From Clostridia bacterium (GTDB taxonomy: Bacteria > Bacillota > Clostridia > Oscillospirales > CAG-272): a stretch of 37,593 nucleotides of DNA. Made by a program: the position numbers and the translations under genes. The stretch lies in assembly GCA_017938885.1 (NCBI GenBank), contig JAGBAS010000091.1:1-37593 (forward strand), given 5' to 3'. Below, in pieces: positions 15,368 to 24,293 of the stretch (its first letter is position 1; each line of letters begins with the position of its first letter). The notes beneath the pieces were generated by a model. It saw only the letters and a program-made list of their open reading frames with translations, did not search any database and had not been told where the DNA came from.

Positions 15368-15610
15368 ATGCTTGTCTGGCTTCAAGACCATATTTTCACC
15401 ATACTCATCTGCGCTGTTCTCATCGCCTTCTTCGGTTGGCTCGTGTATACCCTCATCCGCGACAGAAAGAAGGGGAAGTCCTCCTGCTGCGGAGGCTGCG
15501 CGGGATGTGCCATGGCGGGGCATTGTCACCCTCATACGGTGAAGCCCGCCGACACCGCCGAGAGCAAGCCCGAGGACACCGCTCCCCCCGCCGAGGAGGT
15601 GACTGTATGA
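15368..15610 (+). CDS. FeoB-associated Cys-rich membrane protein
   Basis: 80 residues. A single N-terminal membrane helix (~8-30, FTILICAVLIAFFGWLVYTL) is followed by a basic patch RDRKKGK and the Cys cluster SCCGGCAGCAMAGHCH, then a Pro/Glu-rich acidic tail. This is the layout of the FeoB-associated Cys-rich membrane protein family, which is encoded beside feoB in Firmicutes. The Cys/His cluster is thought to bind or relay metal at the cytoplasmic face; direct function is not established. The ATG at 15368 is chosen for the AAAGGAGG 7 nt upstream; the frame is open earlier but without a ribosome site. It overlaps the next gene by 4 nt and is separated from feoB by palindromic element B. Confidence 0.88.
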   Translation: MLVWLQDHIFTILICAVLIAFFGWLVYTLIRDRKKGKSSCCGGCAGCAMAGHCHPHTVKPADTAESKPEDTAPPAEEVTV

Positions 15611-15864
15611 TCCGCATTACCGTACAGGTTGACGGCATGATGTGCGGAATGTGCGAGGCTCACGTCAATGACGCCGTCCGCAAGCATCTCACCGTCAAAA
15701 AGGTGGCCTCCAACCACAAAAAGAAGGAGACCGTCATCCTCGCCGAGCAGGATATCCCCGACGCGCGCTTGGAGTCGGTCATCACCGAAAGCGGCTACAC
15801 CTTCCTGGGAGCCACCCGCGAGGAGGGCCGCCCCCGAGGGCTGAAGGCTCTGTTCAAGCGGTGA
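15607..15864 (+). CDS. Small heavy-metal-associated (HMA) domain protein
   Basis: 85 residues. The start MIRITVQVDGMMCGMCEAHV carries the GM-x-C-x-x-C-x-x-H-V metal-binding loop of the HMA/CopZ fold, and the rest (VNDAVRK, ILAEQDIPDARLESVITESGYTFLG) follows the beta-alpha-beta-beta-alpha-beta plan. A short basic tail (RGLKALFKR) follows the domain. HMA proteins usually bind Cu(I) or other soft metals, so its coupling to the Fe(II) uptake accessory protein (ATGA 4-nt overlap) is unusual and suggests shared expression; whether it carries iron, copper or another metal cannot be told from sequence. It is not an ATPase fragment: no P-type ATPase sequence follows. Confidence 0.88.
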   Translation: MIRITVQVDGMMCGMCEAHVNDAVRKHLTVKKVASNHKKKETVILAEQDIPDARLESVITESGYTFLGATREEGRPRGLKALFKR

Positions 15865-15879
15865 TCCCCTTCCTACCCG

Positions 15880-15964
15880 ATATCTCCTCCGAAAAGAGAT
15901 ATGCCATATCCTTCCTGAGATTTTCGCGTCCCCACAAACCCCGTTGGTTGGGAACTCCCAACGG
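15880..15964. repeat. Small hairpins in the intergenic gap after the HMA gene
   Basis: Two short inverted repeats: ATATCTC (15880-15886) with GAGATAT (15896-15902), and CCGTTGG (15941-15947) with CCAACGG (15958-15964), the latter also containing TGGGA-AC-TCCCA. Neither has a T-run. The 308-bp gap otherwise holds the terminators at 15979 and 16117 and the hairpin at 16047. Confidence 0.5.
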
Positions 15965-15978
15965 AACAAATGAGCAAG

Positions 15979-16018
15979 CCGCCAAGCCCTGTCCGTGTGA
16001 TGGGGCTTGGCGGTCTTT
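15979..16018 (+). terminator. Terminator after the feo cluster
   Basis: Perfect 11-bp GC-rich stem CCGCCAAGCCC (15979-15989) with GGGCTTGGCGG (16003-16013), followed by TCTTTT. Confidence 0.82.
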
Positions 16019-16046
16019 TGGGAAAATTTGAGCTTATGTATATGGT

Positions 16047-16068
16047 CGTAGGGATCGGCATCCCTACG
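16047..16068. repeat. Short palindrome CGTAGGGA...TCCCTACG
   Basis: Perfect 8-bp arms (16047-16054 and 16061-16068) around TCGGCA. The GTAGGGA/TCCCTAC core also occurs in the hairpin at 11963-11994, suggesting a small recurring intergenic palindrome. Confidence 0.55.
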
Positions 16069-16116
16069 AATTTCATTTTTTGTCGATCCCAAACAGACCG
16101 CTCCCCCCATCCACCC

Positions 16117-16154
16117 AAAAACGGACCGCGGGATCTTCCCGACGGTCCGTTTTC
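16117..16154 (-). terminator. Terminator of typA
   Basis: Arms 16119-16128 (AAACGGACCG) and 16143-16152 (CGGTCCGTTT), with a further small CGGGA/TCCCG stem inside the loop. Reading on the minus strand it ends in a run of T. It lies about 20 bp past the typA stop. Confidence 0.82.
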
Positions 16155-16172
16155 TGGATCCTGTTGTTTCTT

Positions 16173-18017
<1,845 letters not shown>

Positions 18018-18100
18018 TTGCTTATCCTTCTTTCCGTGGGTTTTCCGCTCTCCAAGGGAGAGAAACCGAAAAACCGCGCAATATTTCATTTTCCGTACTT

Positions 18101-18128
18101 ATTATAGCATATCAAGGGGTATTTTGAA
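18101..18128 (-). promoter_or_regulatory. Probable typA promoter
   Basis: Minus strand: perfect -10 TATAAT (18101-18106) with a weak -35-like TTCAAA (18123-18128) at a 16-bp spacing. Transcription would begin near 18094, leaving a leader of about 75 nt before the GTG at 18017. Confidence 0.55.
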
Positions 18129-18292
18129 AAGATTGAAAAAAAACGATATTCAACAAATGTTGGGGGCTGTTTTTGTGGATGTTGACAAAATTGATGTGGG
18201 GTAAGAAAAATTTACGGGTGGGTGTAAGAAATCAACATAGAAAAGCGGTATAGGAAACAAAGGCTGCATTCCCACGCCTGAAAGGAGGCATT

Positions 18293-19165
18293 ATGTTTCG
18301 CCGCACCTTCCGCATCACGCTTCAAAACCTTTTCCGCTCCCCCCTATTCTGGCTGACCGTCTTGCTGGTCACGGGCATCTCCATCTACTTAGCCTCCGGC
18401 AGATCTTACACTTATTACGATGATGCTTTGAACGATGTGATCCCGGACACCGACCCGCGGTTCGTGCTGGACTTCAAGACCTACGTGCAACACGTGACCA
18501 ACACCTGTGCCGCGAAGAGCATGATCTACGCCCTGCCTCTGTTTGCCGTTGTGACATCCTCCCTCATCCTCATGCGGGACTACGGCGACAAGTTCTTTGA
18601 GATCGAGCGGGCTGCGGGGATCAAGCCCGCCCGCTACGTATGGGGACGGGTGGCCGCGCTGATCGCCGTCAATACCGTCATGACCTTTGTCCAATGCTTC
18701 CTGTGCTTCTACTGGTACGTGTTCACCCGTGGCGGCGTGGACGGCATGGACACCCTGACCATGCTGGGAGATTCGGTGGTCCGCCTGACCCGCGCCACCC
18801 TCCTCCTCTCCCTCCCCGCCGTGCTATTCTACGCCGCCCTGACCTACGGTGTGGGATGCCTTTGCAAGAACTGGATCCCTGCGGCGGCGCTGACCGTGGC
18901 CTACTCCCAGTTGCCCCTTCTGATAAACTACACCGTAAGTGCGCGTATGCTGCGGATATACGAAGCATACGAAAATTACATCATGCCCATCCCCAAGCAT
19001 ATGCGCCATTTCCTCCACTACTACGACACCGACTGGCATGAAAAAATGCTGGAGAACTTCGGGATCCAGCCGTGGGATCCCTGGATCGCCCTGTCCGTGA
19101 TCCTCGGCTCGACCCTGCTCTACCTGCTCCTGTCCCATATCTGCGTCCGCCGCAGAAGACTCTGA
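18293..19165 (+). CDS. ABC transporter membrane protein 1
   Basis: 290 residues with about six hydrophobic segments: one near the N-terminus (~17-33), then a large extracytoplasmic-looking loop (~36-75, SYTYYDDALNDVIPDTDPRF), and a cluster from ~78 to the C-terminus. A charged cytoplasmic loop RDYGDKFFEIERAAGIKPARYVWGR (~94-118) is of the kind that contacts the ATPase in ABC-2-type transporters. The sequence ends in the basic CVRRRRL. With the partner permease and ATPase downstream (gaps of 13 and 18 bp) it should form an ABC exporter or membrane-remodelling complex. The substrate is unknown and no family-specific motif was recognised. The ATG at 18293 has GAAAGGAGG 5 nt upstream. A TTGACA (18182-18187) lies upstream but without a convincing -10. 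Confidence 0.8.
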   Translation: MFRRTFRITLQNLFRSPLFWLTVLLVTGISIYLASGRSYTYYDDALNDVIPDTDPRFVLDFKTYVQHVTNTCAAKSMIYALPLFAVVTSSLILMRDYGDKFFEIERAAGIKPARYVWGRVAALIAVNTVMTFVQCFLCFYWYVFTRGGVDGMDTLTMLGDSVVRLTRATLLLSLPAVLFYAALTYGVGCLCKNWIPAAALTVAYSQLPLLINYTVSARMLRIYEAYENYIMPIPKHMRHFLHYYDTDWHEKMLENFGIQPWDPWIALSVILGSTLLYLLLSHICVRRRRL

Positions 19166-19178
19166 AAGGAGACTTCCC

Positions 19179-19919
19179 ATGTCCCTGCTCAAGCACACCT
19201 ACCGCGCCTACATCCCCTACGGGCTCGCCGCCGTGGCGGCCATGCTGTTTGCCAGCTTGATTTGGTTTCCCCAGTTCCTCTTGGTGCCGCCCCATCTGAC
19301 CTCCATCATCGACAGCACCGAGGTCGCGGTGCCCATGGTCCTGCTCATTCCCATTGCCTTCCTCTGTCACAACCCCTACGAGGTGGAGCTGAGCATGACC
19401 TGCGGTATGCGTACCCCCAAGCTGGTCTTCTCCAAGTTTCTCCCCATCTTGACCTATACCGAGGTCATCATGGTCGCTTTGGCACTCCTATACCGTTACA
19501 TACCCTACGATCCCGAGATCCACGGGGCGGCGCTCTTTCCCATCTACGTGCCCGAGCACTTCCGTCTGTACACCGTGATCTCCACCCTGGTGACCACCCT
19601 GTTCTTCGCCTCCCTGTTCCTGTTTTTGCGAGTGGTGACCCACAGTAACCTTCTTCCCCTCGGCGCAGGGCTATTTTTCTGGAGCGTTTTCAAGGCCAAC
19701 AACCAACACATCCGCTTTGGCATGACGGAACTGAACCGCACCCTGATGGATCCCTTTATCTCGTCCTACTTTATCGGAGACACCGTACCGAATCAACTGG
19801 GGATCCCCTATATGTGGACGCTCAACCGCCTGTTGTTCCTGGCCCTGTCGGTGGTCCTGTTTACTGCCACCTACCTGCTGTTACGCCGTGAGACTCTGCA
19901 CCGCCACATCGGCGAATAA
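19179..19919 (+). CDS. ABC transporter membrane protein 2
   Basis: 246 residues with six hydrophobic segments. The N-terminus is short (MSLLKHTYRAYIPYG), followed by a first membrane helix. Between segments is LCHNPYEVELSMTCGMRTPKLVFSKF (~66-91), an amphipathic stretch resembling the 'coupling' loop of ABC-2 permeases such as those of bacitracin/lantibiotic-type exporters. Sequence similarity to the first permease is low, so they form a heterodimer candidate, not a duplication. The ATG at 19179 follows GAAAGGAGA. It lies 13 bp after the first permease and 18 bp before the ATPase. The substrate is unknown. Confidence 0.78.
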   Translation: MSLLKHTYRAYIPYGLAAVAAMLFASLIWFPQFLLVPPHLTSIIDSTEVAVPMVLLIPIAFLCHNPYEVELSMTCGMRTPKLVFSKFLPILTYTEVIMVALALLYRYIPYDPEIHGAALFPIYVPEHFRLYTVISTLVTTLFFASLFLFLRVVTHSNLLPLGAGLFFWSVFKANNQHIRFGMTELNRTLMDPFISSYFIGDTVPNQLGIPYMWTLNRLLFLALSVVLFTATYLLLRRETLHRHIGE

Positions 19920-19937
19920 ACCTGAACGGAGGAAATC

Positions 19938-20816
19938 ATGAATATTGAGATCAAAAATCTGACCATGCGTTATCCCCGCGCCGACAAAAAGGCGCTGGAC
20001 AGCGTCACCATCACCATCCCCGAGGGCATCTACGGCCTCATCGGGCGCAACGGCGCGGGCAAGACCACGCTTATGCGCATCCTGGCCACCGTACTGGACG
20101 CCACCGAGGGCGAGATCCTTGTGGACGGAAAGGAACTGACCGCCGCCCGCAATCAATTCCGTACCTCCTTGGGGTATCTGCCCCAAAGCACCAAGCTCAT
20201 GCCCCGGCTGAACATCGTGGAGTTTCTGGACTATATATGCATTCTGAAGGGCATACAGGACAAAAACGAGCGCCGGGAGCGCATTGCCGCCGTCATTGAG
20301 ACGGTGGGGCTGAAGGGGGAGGAGAAGAAGCGGCTGGGACGCTACTCGGGCGGTATGCTCCGTCGGGCAGGGATCGCCCAGGTGCTGATCGGCGACCCCA
20401 AAGTGCTCATCATCGACGAGCCCACCACAGGGCTTGACCCCGAGGAGCGGCTGTATTTCCTCAACCTGCTCTCCCGCATCGCCGAGGGGCGCATCGTCAT
20501 CTTCTCCACCCACATCACCTCGGATATTGCCCATCTATGCTCCAATATCTGCGTGCTGGAGGAGGGCAAGGTGCAATACGCGGGGGATAAGCTGGAATTC
20601 GTCAGCCTCATCAGCGGCCGCACCTGGTACCACCGTGGCACCGAGGCGGAGGAGGCTATGCTCCGAGAGGAAGCCACCGTCACCGCCGTGACCTACCTGG
20701 ACGGCGACTCCTGCGTGCGGTACGTGGCCAACGCCCCCTTGACCGAGGCATCCGAAAAGACGGTCCCCACCCTGGAGGACGCCTACATCTACACCCTGGG
20801 CGGGGTGAAACGCTGA
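19938..20816 (+). CDS. ABC transporter ATP-binding protein
   Basis: 292 residues. Nucleotide-binding subunit that powers the two permeases encoded just upstream. Walker A is GRNGAGKTT (36-44), the Q-loop is LGYLPQ (~78-83), the signature is YSGGM (136-140, Tyr in place of the usual Leu at the first position), Walker B is VLIIDEPTTGLDPEE (156-170) and the switch His is in FSTHI. The ~60-residue C-terminal extension after the core domain (from about GKVQYAGDKLEFV) is typical of ABC-2 export ATPases, such as the DrrA/BcrA type. The ATG has ACGGAGG upstream. It ends 50 bp before the lipoprotein gene, which has its own promoter. Confidence 0.93.
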   Translation: MNIEIKNLTMRYPRADKKALDSVTITIPEGIYGLIGRNGAGKTTLMRILATVLDATEGEILVDGKELTAARNQFRTSLGYLPQSTKLMPRLNIVEFLDYICILKGIQDKNERRERIAAVIETVGLKGEEKKRLGRYSGGMLRRAGIAQVLIGDPKVLIIDEPTTGLDPEERLYFLNLLSRIAEGRIVIFSTHITSDIAHLCSNICVLEEGKVQYAGDKLEFVSLISGRTWYHRGTEAEEAMLREEATVTAVTYLDGDSCVRYVANAPLTEASEKTVPTLEDAYIYTLGGVKR

Positions 20817-20824
20817 ATTTCCAT

Positions 20825-20853
20825 TTGCCAAAAAACACATTCTATGCTATAAT
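20825..20853 (+). promoter_or_regulatory. Promoter immediately before the lipoprotein gene, overlapping its ribosome site region
   Basis: -35 TTGCCA (20825-20830), 17-bp spacer, extended -10 TGCTATAAT (TATAAT at 20848-20853). The predicted start, near 20860, falls inside the AAAGGAGG ribosome site (20855-20861) and 7 nt before the ATG at 20867. Confidence 0.65.
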
Positions 20854-20866
20854 AAAGGAGGTCCCC

Positions 20867-21658
20867 ATGAAGATCCGCATCACCGCCCTGCTGCTGGCCG
20901 CCCTGTGCGCCGCCCTGCCTCTGTCCGCCTGCTCCCCCGCCCCCGAGCCCAGTGACAGCACCCCCATCGACAGCTATGACACCGAGCGGCAGTTCCCCGT
21001 AGAGACTACCGAGGATGAGTCGAGCACTGTGGCCACAGGCTTTACCGTCAAAGAAAAGCTCTACGACTTCAAGGACGAGAGCGTCCTCATTTTCCACGTA
21101 GCCAACGAGTCCGAGCAAAACTGTACCTTGAAGCTCCGCATCACCTATCGGGATGAAAACGGCAAGGCCGTGGGCAAGAAGGCCCAGACCGTGCGGGGCT
21201 TTGCGGCGGGACACGAAAAATACATGATGTTCCGTCCCGGGATCGAGTTTGCGACCTATACCTACACCCTGGAGGCAGAGCCTTTTAAGGGGGAGTGTTT
21301 GGATCAACTGTTCAGCGCGACGTATGCGTATATTGACGAGTGTGTGTCCTACCCGTTCCCCGTACCCGACGGATTCACTTTGGGTCAAAAGTATCCCGGG
21401 CTGCGTTTGTATATGAACATTTTCTTTACAGGTACAAAAGCCGTTAAGCTCACGCCTACGTATATTCTTCTGGACAAGAATGGTGAGATCTACGATATCT
21501 TCCCCATGGGCACTACGACCGTATATGACTCCCCTATGGAAGATCCCGTTGCCGCCGCGGTCTATGAATTCGCCTTTACGACCGAGAACAAGGTGATCTG
21601 GCCCGAGGAATTGCAGGGGGATGGGGTGAATTGTATCTGCGTGTATACGGTGGAGTGA
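20867..21658 (+). CDS. Predicted lipoprotein, member 1 of a tandem paralogue triplet
   Basis: 263 residues; family not recognised. Signal peptide KIRITALLLAALCAALPLSAC with lipobox LSAC, then a Ser/Pro/Glu-rich tether (~25-55). The folded part, mostly beta-strands, shares a repeating plan with the next two genes: a 'VKEKLYDFKDESVLIFHVANES' opening, 'KLRITYRDENGKAVGKKAQTV', the block YMMFRPGIEFATYTYTLE, and the end GVNCICVYTVE. This suggests an immunoglobulin-like or beta-sandwich binding domain held on the outer face of the membrane. The ATG at 20867 is chosen for AAAGGAGG upstream and for the signal peptide; an in-frame ATG 14 codons earlier would put the promoter inside the gene. Confidence 0.82.
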   Translation: MKIRITALLLAALCAALPLSACSPAPEPSDSTPIDSYDTERQFPVETTEDESSTVATGFTVKEKLYDFKDESVLIFHVANESEQNCTLKLRITYRDENGKAVGKKAQTVRGFAAGHEKYMMFRPGIEFATYTYTLEAEPFKGECLDQLFSATYAYIDECVSYPFPVPDGFTLGQKYPGLRLYMNIFFTGTKAVKLTPTYILLDKNGEIYDIFPMGTTTVYDSPMEDPVAAAVYEFAFTTENKVIWPEELQGDGVNCICVYTVE

Positions 21659-21662
21659 TCTT

Positions 21663-22472
21663 ATGAAAAACCGCATCGCCAAGATCATTGCCATCCTCAT
21701 TGCCATCGCCGCCATCGCCGCTTTTGACATATGCCTCCGATATACTCCGAACCGCTTACTCATCGCAACGGGCATTCTTCTGACCATCGCGTCGGTGTTG
21801 GTGGCTTATATCGACGAGAGGACCCGCCGTTCCCGCAAATATGAACCCATCGACTATACCGTGGTCAAGGGCATCCGCGTCAAGGAGCGCTACTGTACCC
21901 TGGAAGAAGAAAATCTGGCGCTTCTGACCCTCTACAACCAGTCCAAGAGAACAGCCACCGTCACCGTTGAGGTTACGTTTTTCAACGTGGCGGGAAAGGT
22001 GCTGGGCACCGAGACCCAGACTGTTCACGGCATGGTGCGGGGTATGGAAAAGCATTTGTGCTTTCGTCCGGGGCGGGATTTCCACACCTTTACCTACACC
22101 CTGGAGACAGCCTTTTACCGTGGCATCTGTCACGAGCGAGCCTACCGCGCCGAGGCCTTCCGCGTGACCACGCCCTTGTCTCTGATGTCTTCCCGCAAGG
22201 GGCATTGTCCCCTGGAGCTGGAGATCACCGAGGAATATACGGGAACCGCCGCCGTGGAGGTGGTCAGCTCCTACCTCCTTCTGGACAAGGAGAACACCGT
22301 CCGAGGCTTGTGTCATGCCGAGACCCGCACCTTGACCGCCCCCTATAATTCCCGCACCGTCACCGCCGCCTCCTTTGAGATTACCACCGAGGGGAACATC
22401 CCGCTGGGCGAGGAGCTACAGGCTCTCGGGCTGACAGGGCTGTGCGTATATAGCGTGACGCCGATTCAGTAA
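21663..22472 (+). CDS. Membrane-anchored protein, paralogue 2 of the triplet
   Basis: 269 residues, unrecognised family. Two N-terminal hydrophobic segments (~6-22 and ~28-48) are followed by a basic stretch (DERTRRSRK) and the paralogous domain: YTVVKGIRVKERYCTLEEEN, TVTVEVTFFNVAGKVLGTE, HLCFRPGRDFHTFTYTLE and SYLLLDKENTVRGLC, ending GLTGLCVYSVTPIQ. It lies 4 bp after the lipoprotein stop, with GGAG within the end of that gene. The shared domain is 30-40% identical by eye to its neighbours, so the three genes arose by duplication. By the helical-hairpin topology the domain might lie on the cytoplasmic side, unlike in the lipoprotein, but orientation is uncertain. Confidence 0.8.
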   Translation: MKNRIAKIIAILIAIAAIAAFDICLRYTPNRLLIATGILLTIASVLVAYIDERTRRSRKYEPIDYTVVKGIRVKERYCTLEEENLALLTLYNQSKRTATVTVEVTFFNVAGKVLGTETQTVHGMVRGMEKHLCFRPGRDFHTFTYTLETAFYRGICHERAYRAEAFRVTTPLSLMSSRKGHCPLELEITEEYTGTAAVEVVSSYLLLDKENTVRGLCHAETRTLTAPYNSRTVTAASFEITTEGNIPLGEELQALGLTGLCVYSVTPIQ

Positions 22473-22484
22473 GGGGGGAAAGCC

Positions 22485-23330
22485 ATGAAAAAACGAACCA
22501 AGCACATCATCATCGCCATCATTGCCTTCCTGCTCCTCGCCTGCTTTGAGCTCTATATCCTGTCCCGATCAAACAGCACGTATAATCCTATACGCGTTCT
22601 GGTGGGCATGATCCTAAGCTCCTCCACTTTCCTGGCCGTGGCCGTTGCCGCCGTCGCCGCCCACGATGCGAACAACCTCCGAAGCCGCACGGAGATCCCC
22701 TTGGACGCCGTCATGGTCAAGGGCTTTCGGGCGCAGGAAAAGAAATGTACCTTTGGCGAGGAAAGTATAGTCCTACTCTGTCTGGCGCATTGTTCCAAGA
22801 ATGCATATACCGTCACCGTTACCGTCACTTACCTGAACACAGCCGGCAGGATACTTGGGCAGGAGAGCCAAACGGTCACGGGATTTGTCCGAGGCATGGT
22901 GAAGTACCTGTGCTTCCGCCCAGGGCTGGATTTCCACACTTTTTCCTACACGTTGGAGACCGCCCTGTTCCGAGAAATCGGGGTGGAAAAGGATTTCCGT
23001 TCCGACGGCTTTCAAGTAAAGCCCCTATACGGCACGGAGGAGGAAGAAAAGCCCCGCAAAGGGATATACCCCGTACAGCTTCACGTCACCGAGGAGTACG
23101 TAGGCACCTGCGAGGTGGAGGTGTCCTGTACCTACGTCCTTCTGGACAAGGAGAACACCGTACACGGCATATGCACACCGCCTCCCCGCCGTCTGACCGA
23201 GCCTGTTCCCGCCCACACCTTCCCCGCCGCTGAATTTTCGTACCTCTCCAAAGGTGAGATCCCCCTGGACGAAGAGCTTCCCAAGGAGGGAGTGAAGGGG
23301 ATCTGCGTATATACCGTCACCCCCGTTTGA
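22485..23330 (+). CDS. Membrane-anchored protein, paralogue 3 of the triplet
   Basis: 281 residues, unrecognised family, closest to the preceding gene. Two N-terminal membrane segments (IIIAIIAFLLLACFELYILS and ILSSSTFLAVAVAAVAAH), then the same domain: AVMVKGFRAQEKKCTFGEES, TVTVTYLNTAGRILGQES, YLCFRPGLDFHTFSYTLE, TYVLLDKENTVHGIC, ending GVKGICVYTVTPV. A charged insertion EEEEKPRKG (~185-193) is the main difference from paralogue 2. The ATG has AAGGGGGGAAAG upstream and lies 12 bp after the previous stop. All three should be cotranscribed, with or without the ABC transporter genes. Palindromic element C follows and may act as transcript end. Confidence 0.8.
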   Translation: MKKRTKHIIIAIIAFLLLACFELYILSRSNSTYNPIRVLVGMILSSSTFLAVAVAAVAAHDANNLRSRTEIPLDAVMVKGFRAQEKKCTFGEESIVLLCLAHCSKNAYTVTVTVTYLNTAGRILGQESQTVTGFVRGMVKYLCFRPGLDFHTFSYTLETALFREIGVEKDFRSDGFQVKPLYGTEEEEKPRKGIYPVQLHVTEEYVGTCEVEVSCTYVLLDKENTVHGICTPPPRRLTEPVPAHTFPAAEFSYLSKGEIPLDEELPKEGVKGICVYTVTPV

Positions 23331-23363
23331 AAACCAATCTCTTAGGTAATTGCATAATTGCGG

Positions 23364-23694
23364 AAAAATTGGGGTTTATGGTCTGTTGTTTTGTGCTGAC
23401 CATCGGTTGTTGCCCTCTCACCCGCCTTCGGCGGGAGCTGTCTCGCTTCGGCTCGGTCACGACACGGCTCTGACTGCCACCGGCAGTCATTCACTACCGT
23501 GTCGCCGCTTCGCTACCCAGAGGGGGAGCCTTTCGTACTAAACCCAACAAAACCCCGATTCCCGACAAGTGTTTTCCTGGGTGCCAAGGCTCCCCCTCTG
23601 GGGGTGCCTCCTCGCAAGCTCGGGCGCGCAGCGGTGAGAGGGCAAATAACTCGGGCAAGCCGCAAATAAACGGTTCGATAAACCCAAATTTGAA
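23364..23694. repeat. Palindromic intergenic element, copy C (before the sigma factor gene)
   Basis: About 331 bp. The right end is TAAACCCAAATTTGA (23679-23693); the left end AAAAATTGGGGTTTATGG (23364-23381) is its diverged inverted copy. Nested inside are GCCCTCTCAC (23412-23421) with GTGAGAGGGC (23634-23643) and a perfect 15-bp pair CAGAGGGGGAGCCTT (23518-23532) with AAGGCTCCCCCTCTG (23586-23600), plus small hairpins such as TGACTGCC-ACC-GGCAGTCA. Its interior differs in sequence from copies B and D but the architecture is the same. The 408-bp gap between paralogue 3 and the sigma gene contains nothing else recognisable. Confidence 0.78.
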
Positions 23695-23738
23695 GCATTT
23701 AACAATCGCCAAAAACCAATCTCTCGAAAGGAGCCCCC

Positions 23739-24293
23739 ATGAGACCCTACCTGACCGACGCCGAGATCATCTCCCTGTACTGGGCGCGGGACGAGCAAGC
23801 CGTTTCCGAGACCGCCCGCCGCTACGGGAGCTATATCCACGCCATCTCGGTGCAGATCCTGGAGAGCGAGCCCGATGCCGAGGAGTGCGTCAACGACACC
23901 TACCTCAAGGCATGGAACACCATTCCGCCCCAAAAGCCCTTTTCCCTCAAGGACTATCTGGGCCGGCTGGTGCGCCACCTCTCCATCGACCGCTACCGCG
24001 CCATGCGGCGGGCCAAGCGCAATATCCACATGACCGAGGCTCTGGACGAGCTGACCGCCATTTCCCCCGACACCGCCCAGGATAACCCCGCCCTGACCGA
24101 GGCGCTGGACGATTTTCTGGGGAAGCTCACCCCCACCGACCGCGCCCTGTTCCTGGGCCGCTACTGGTACTTCTACGAGGTCGCCGATCTGGCCCGCGCC
24201 TACGGCATGACCGCGAATACGGTCTACGTCAAGCTCCACCGTATGCGGGAGCGACTGCACAAGTATTTGACCGAAAGGGGGTTCAAGCTATGA
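23739..24293 (+). CDS. ECF-type RNA polymerase sigma factor
   Basis: 184 residues, the normal size for an extracytoplasmic-function sigma factor. Region 2 includes ESEPDAEECVNDTYLKAWNTIP (~45-66), the standard 'D-A-E-D-x-x-Q-e-x-f-l-x-a-w' helix that contacts core polymerase and the -10 element. Region 4 is TPTDRALFLGRYWYFYEVADLARAYGMTANTVYVKLHRMRERL, a helix-turn-helix that reads the -35 element. Regions 1.1 and 3 are absent. The ATG follows GAAAGGAG (23727-23734). Its stop overlaps the ATG of the next gene by 4 nt (ATGA), which is the usual coupling between ECF sigma and anti-sigma genes. Target promoters cannot be named from this window. Confidence 0.93.
   Translation: MRPYLTDAEIISLYWARDEQAVSETARRYGSYIHAISVQILESEPDAEECVNDTYLKAWNTIPPQKPFSLKDYLGRLVRHLSIDRYRAMRRAKRNIHMTEALDELTAISPDTAQDNPALTEALDDFLGKLTPTDRALFLGRYWYFYEVADLARAYGMTANTVYVKLHRMRERLHKYLTERGFKL

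Noticed and set aside
18018..18089. ATG start for typA at 18089
   Set aside because: It would add 24 residues not found in the family, has no ribosome site and begins a few bases after the predicted transcription start; the GTG at 18017 fits better.
18018..18292. Promoter for the ABC transporter genes from the TTGACA at 18182-18187
   Set aside because: No acceptable -10 box lies 15-19 bp downstream, so a promoter was not listed.
23350..23712. Short open frames on both strands inside palindromic element C
   Set aside because: They follow the repeat sequence, lack ribosome sites and show Pro/Arg/Ser-biased content, so they are not listed as genes.
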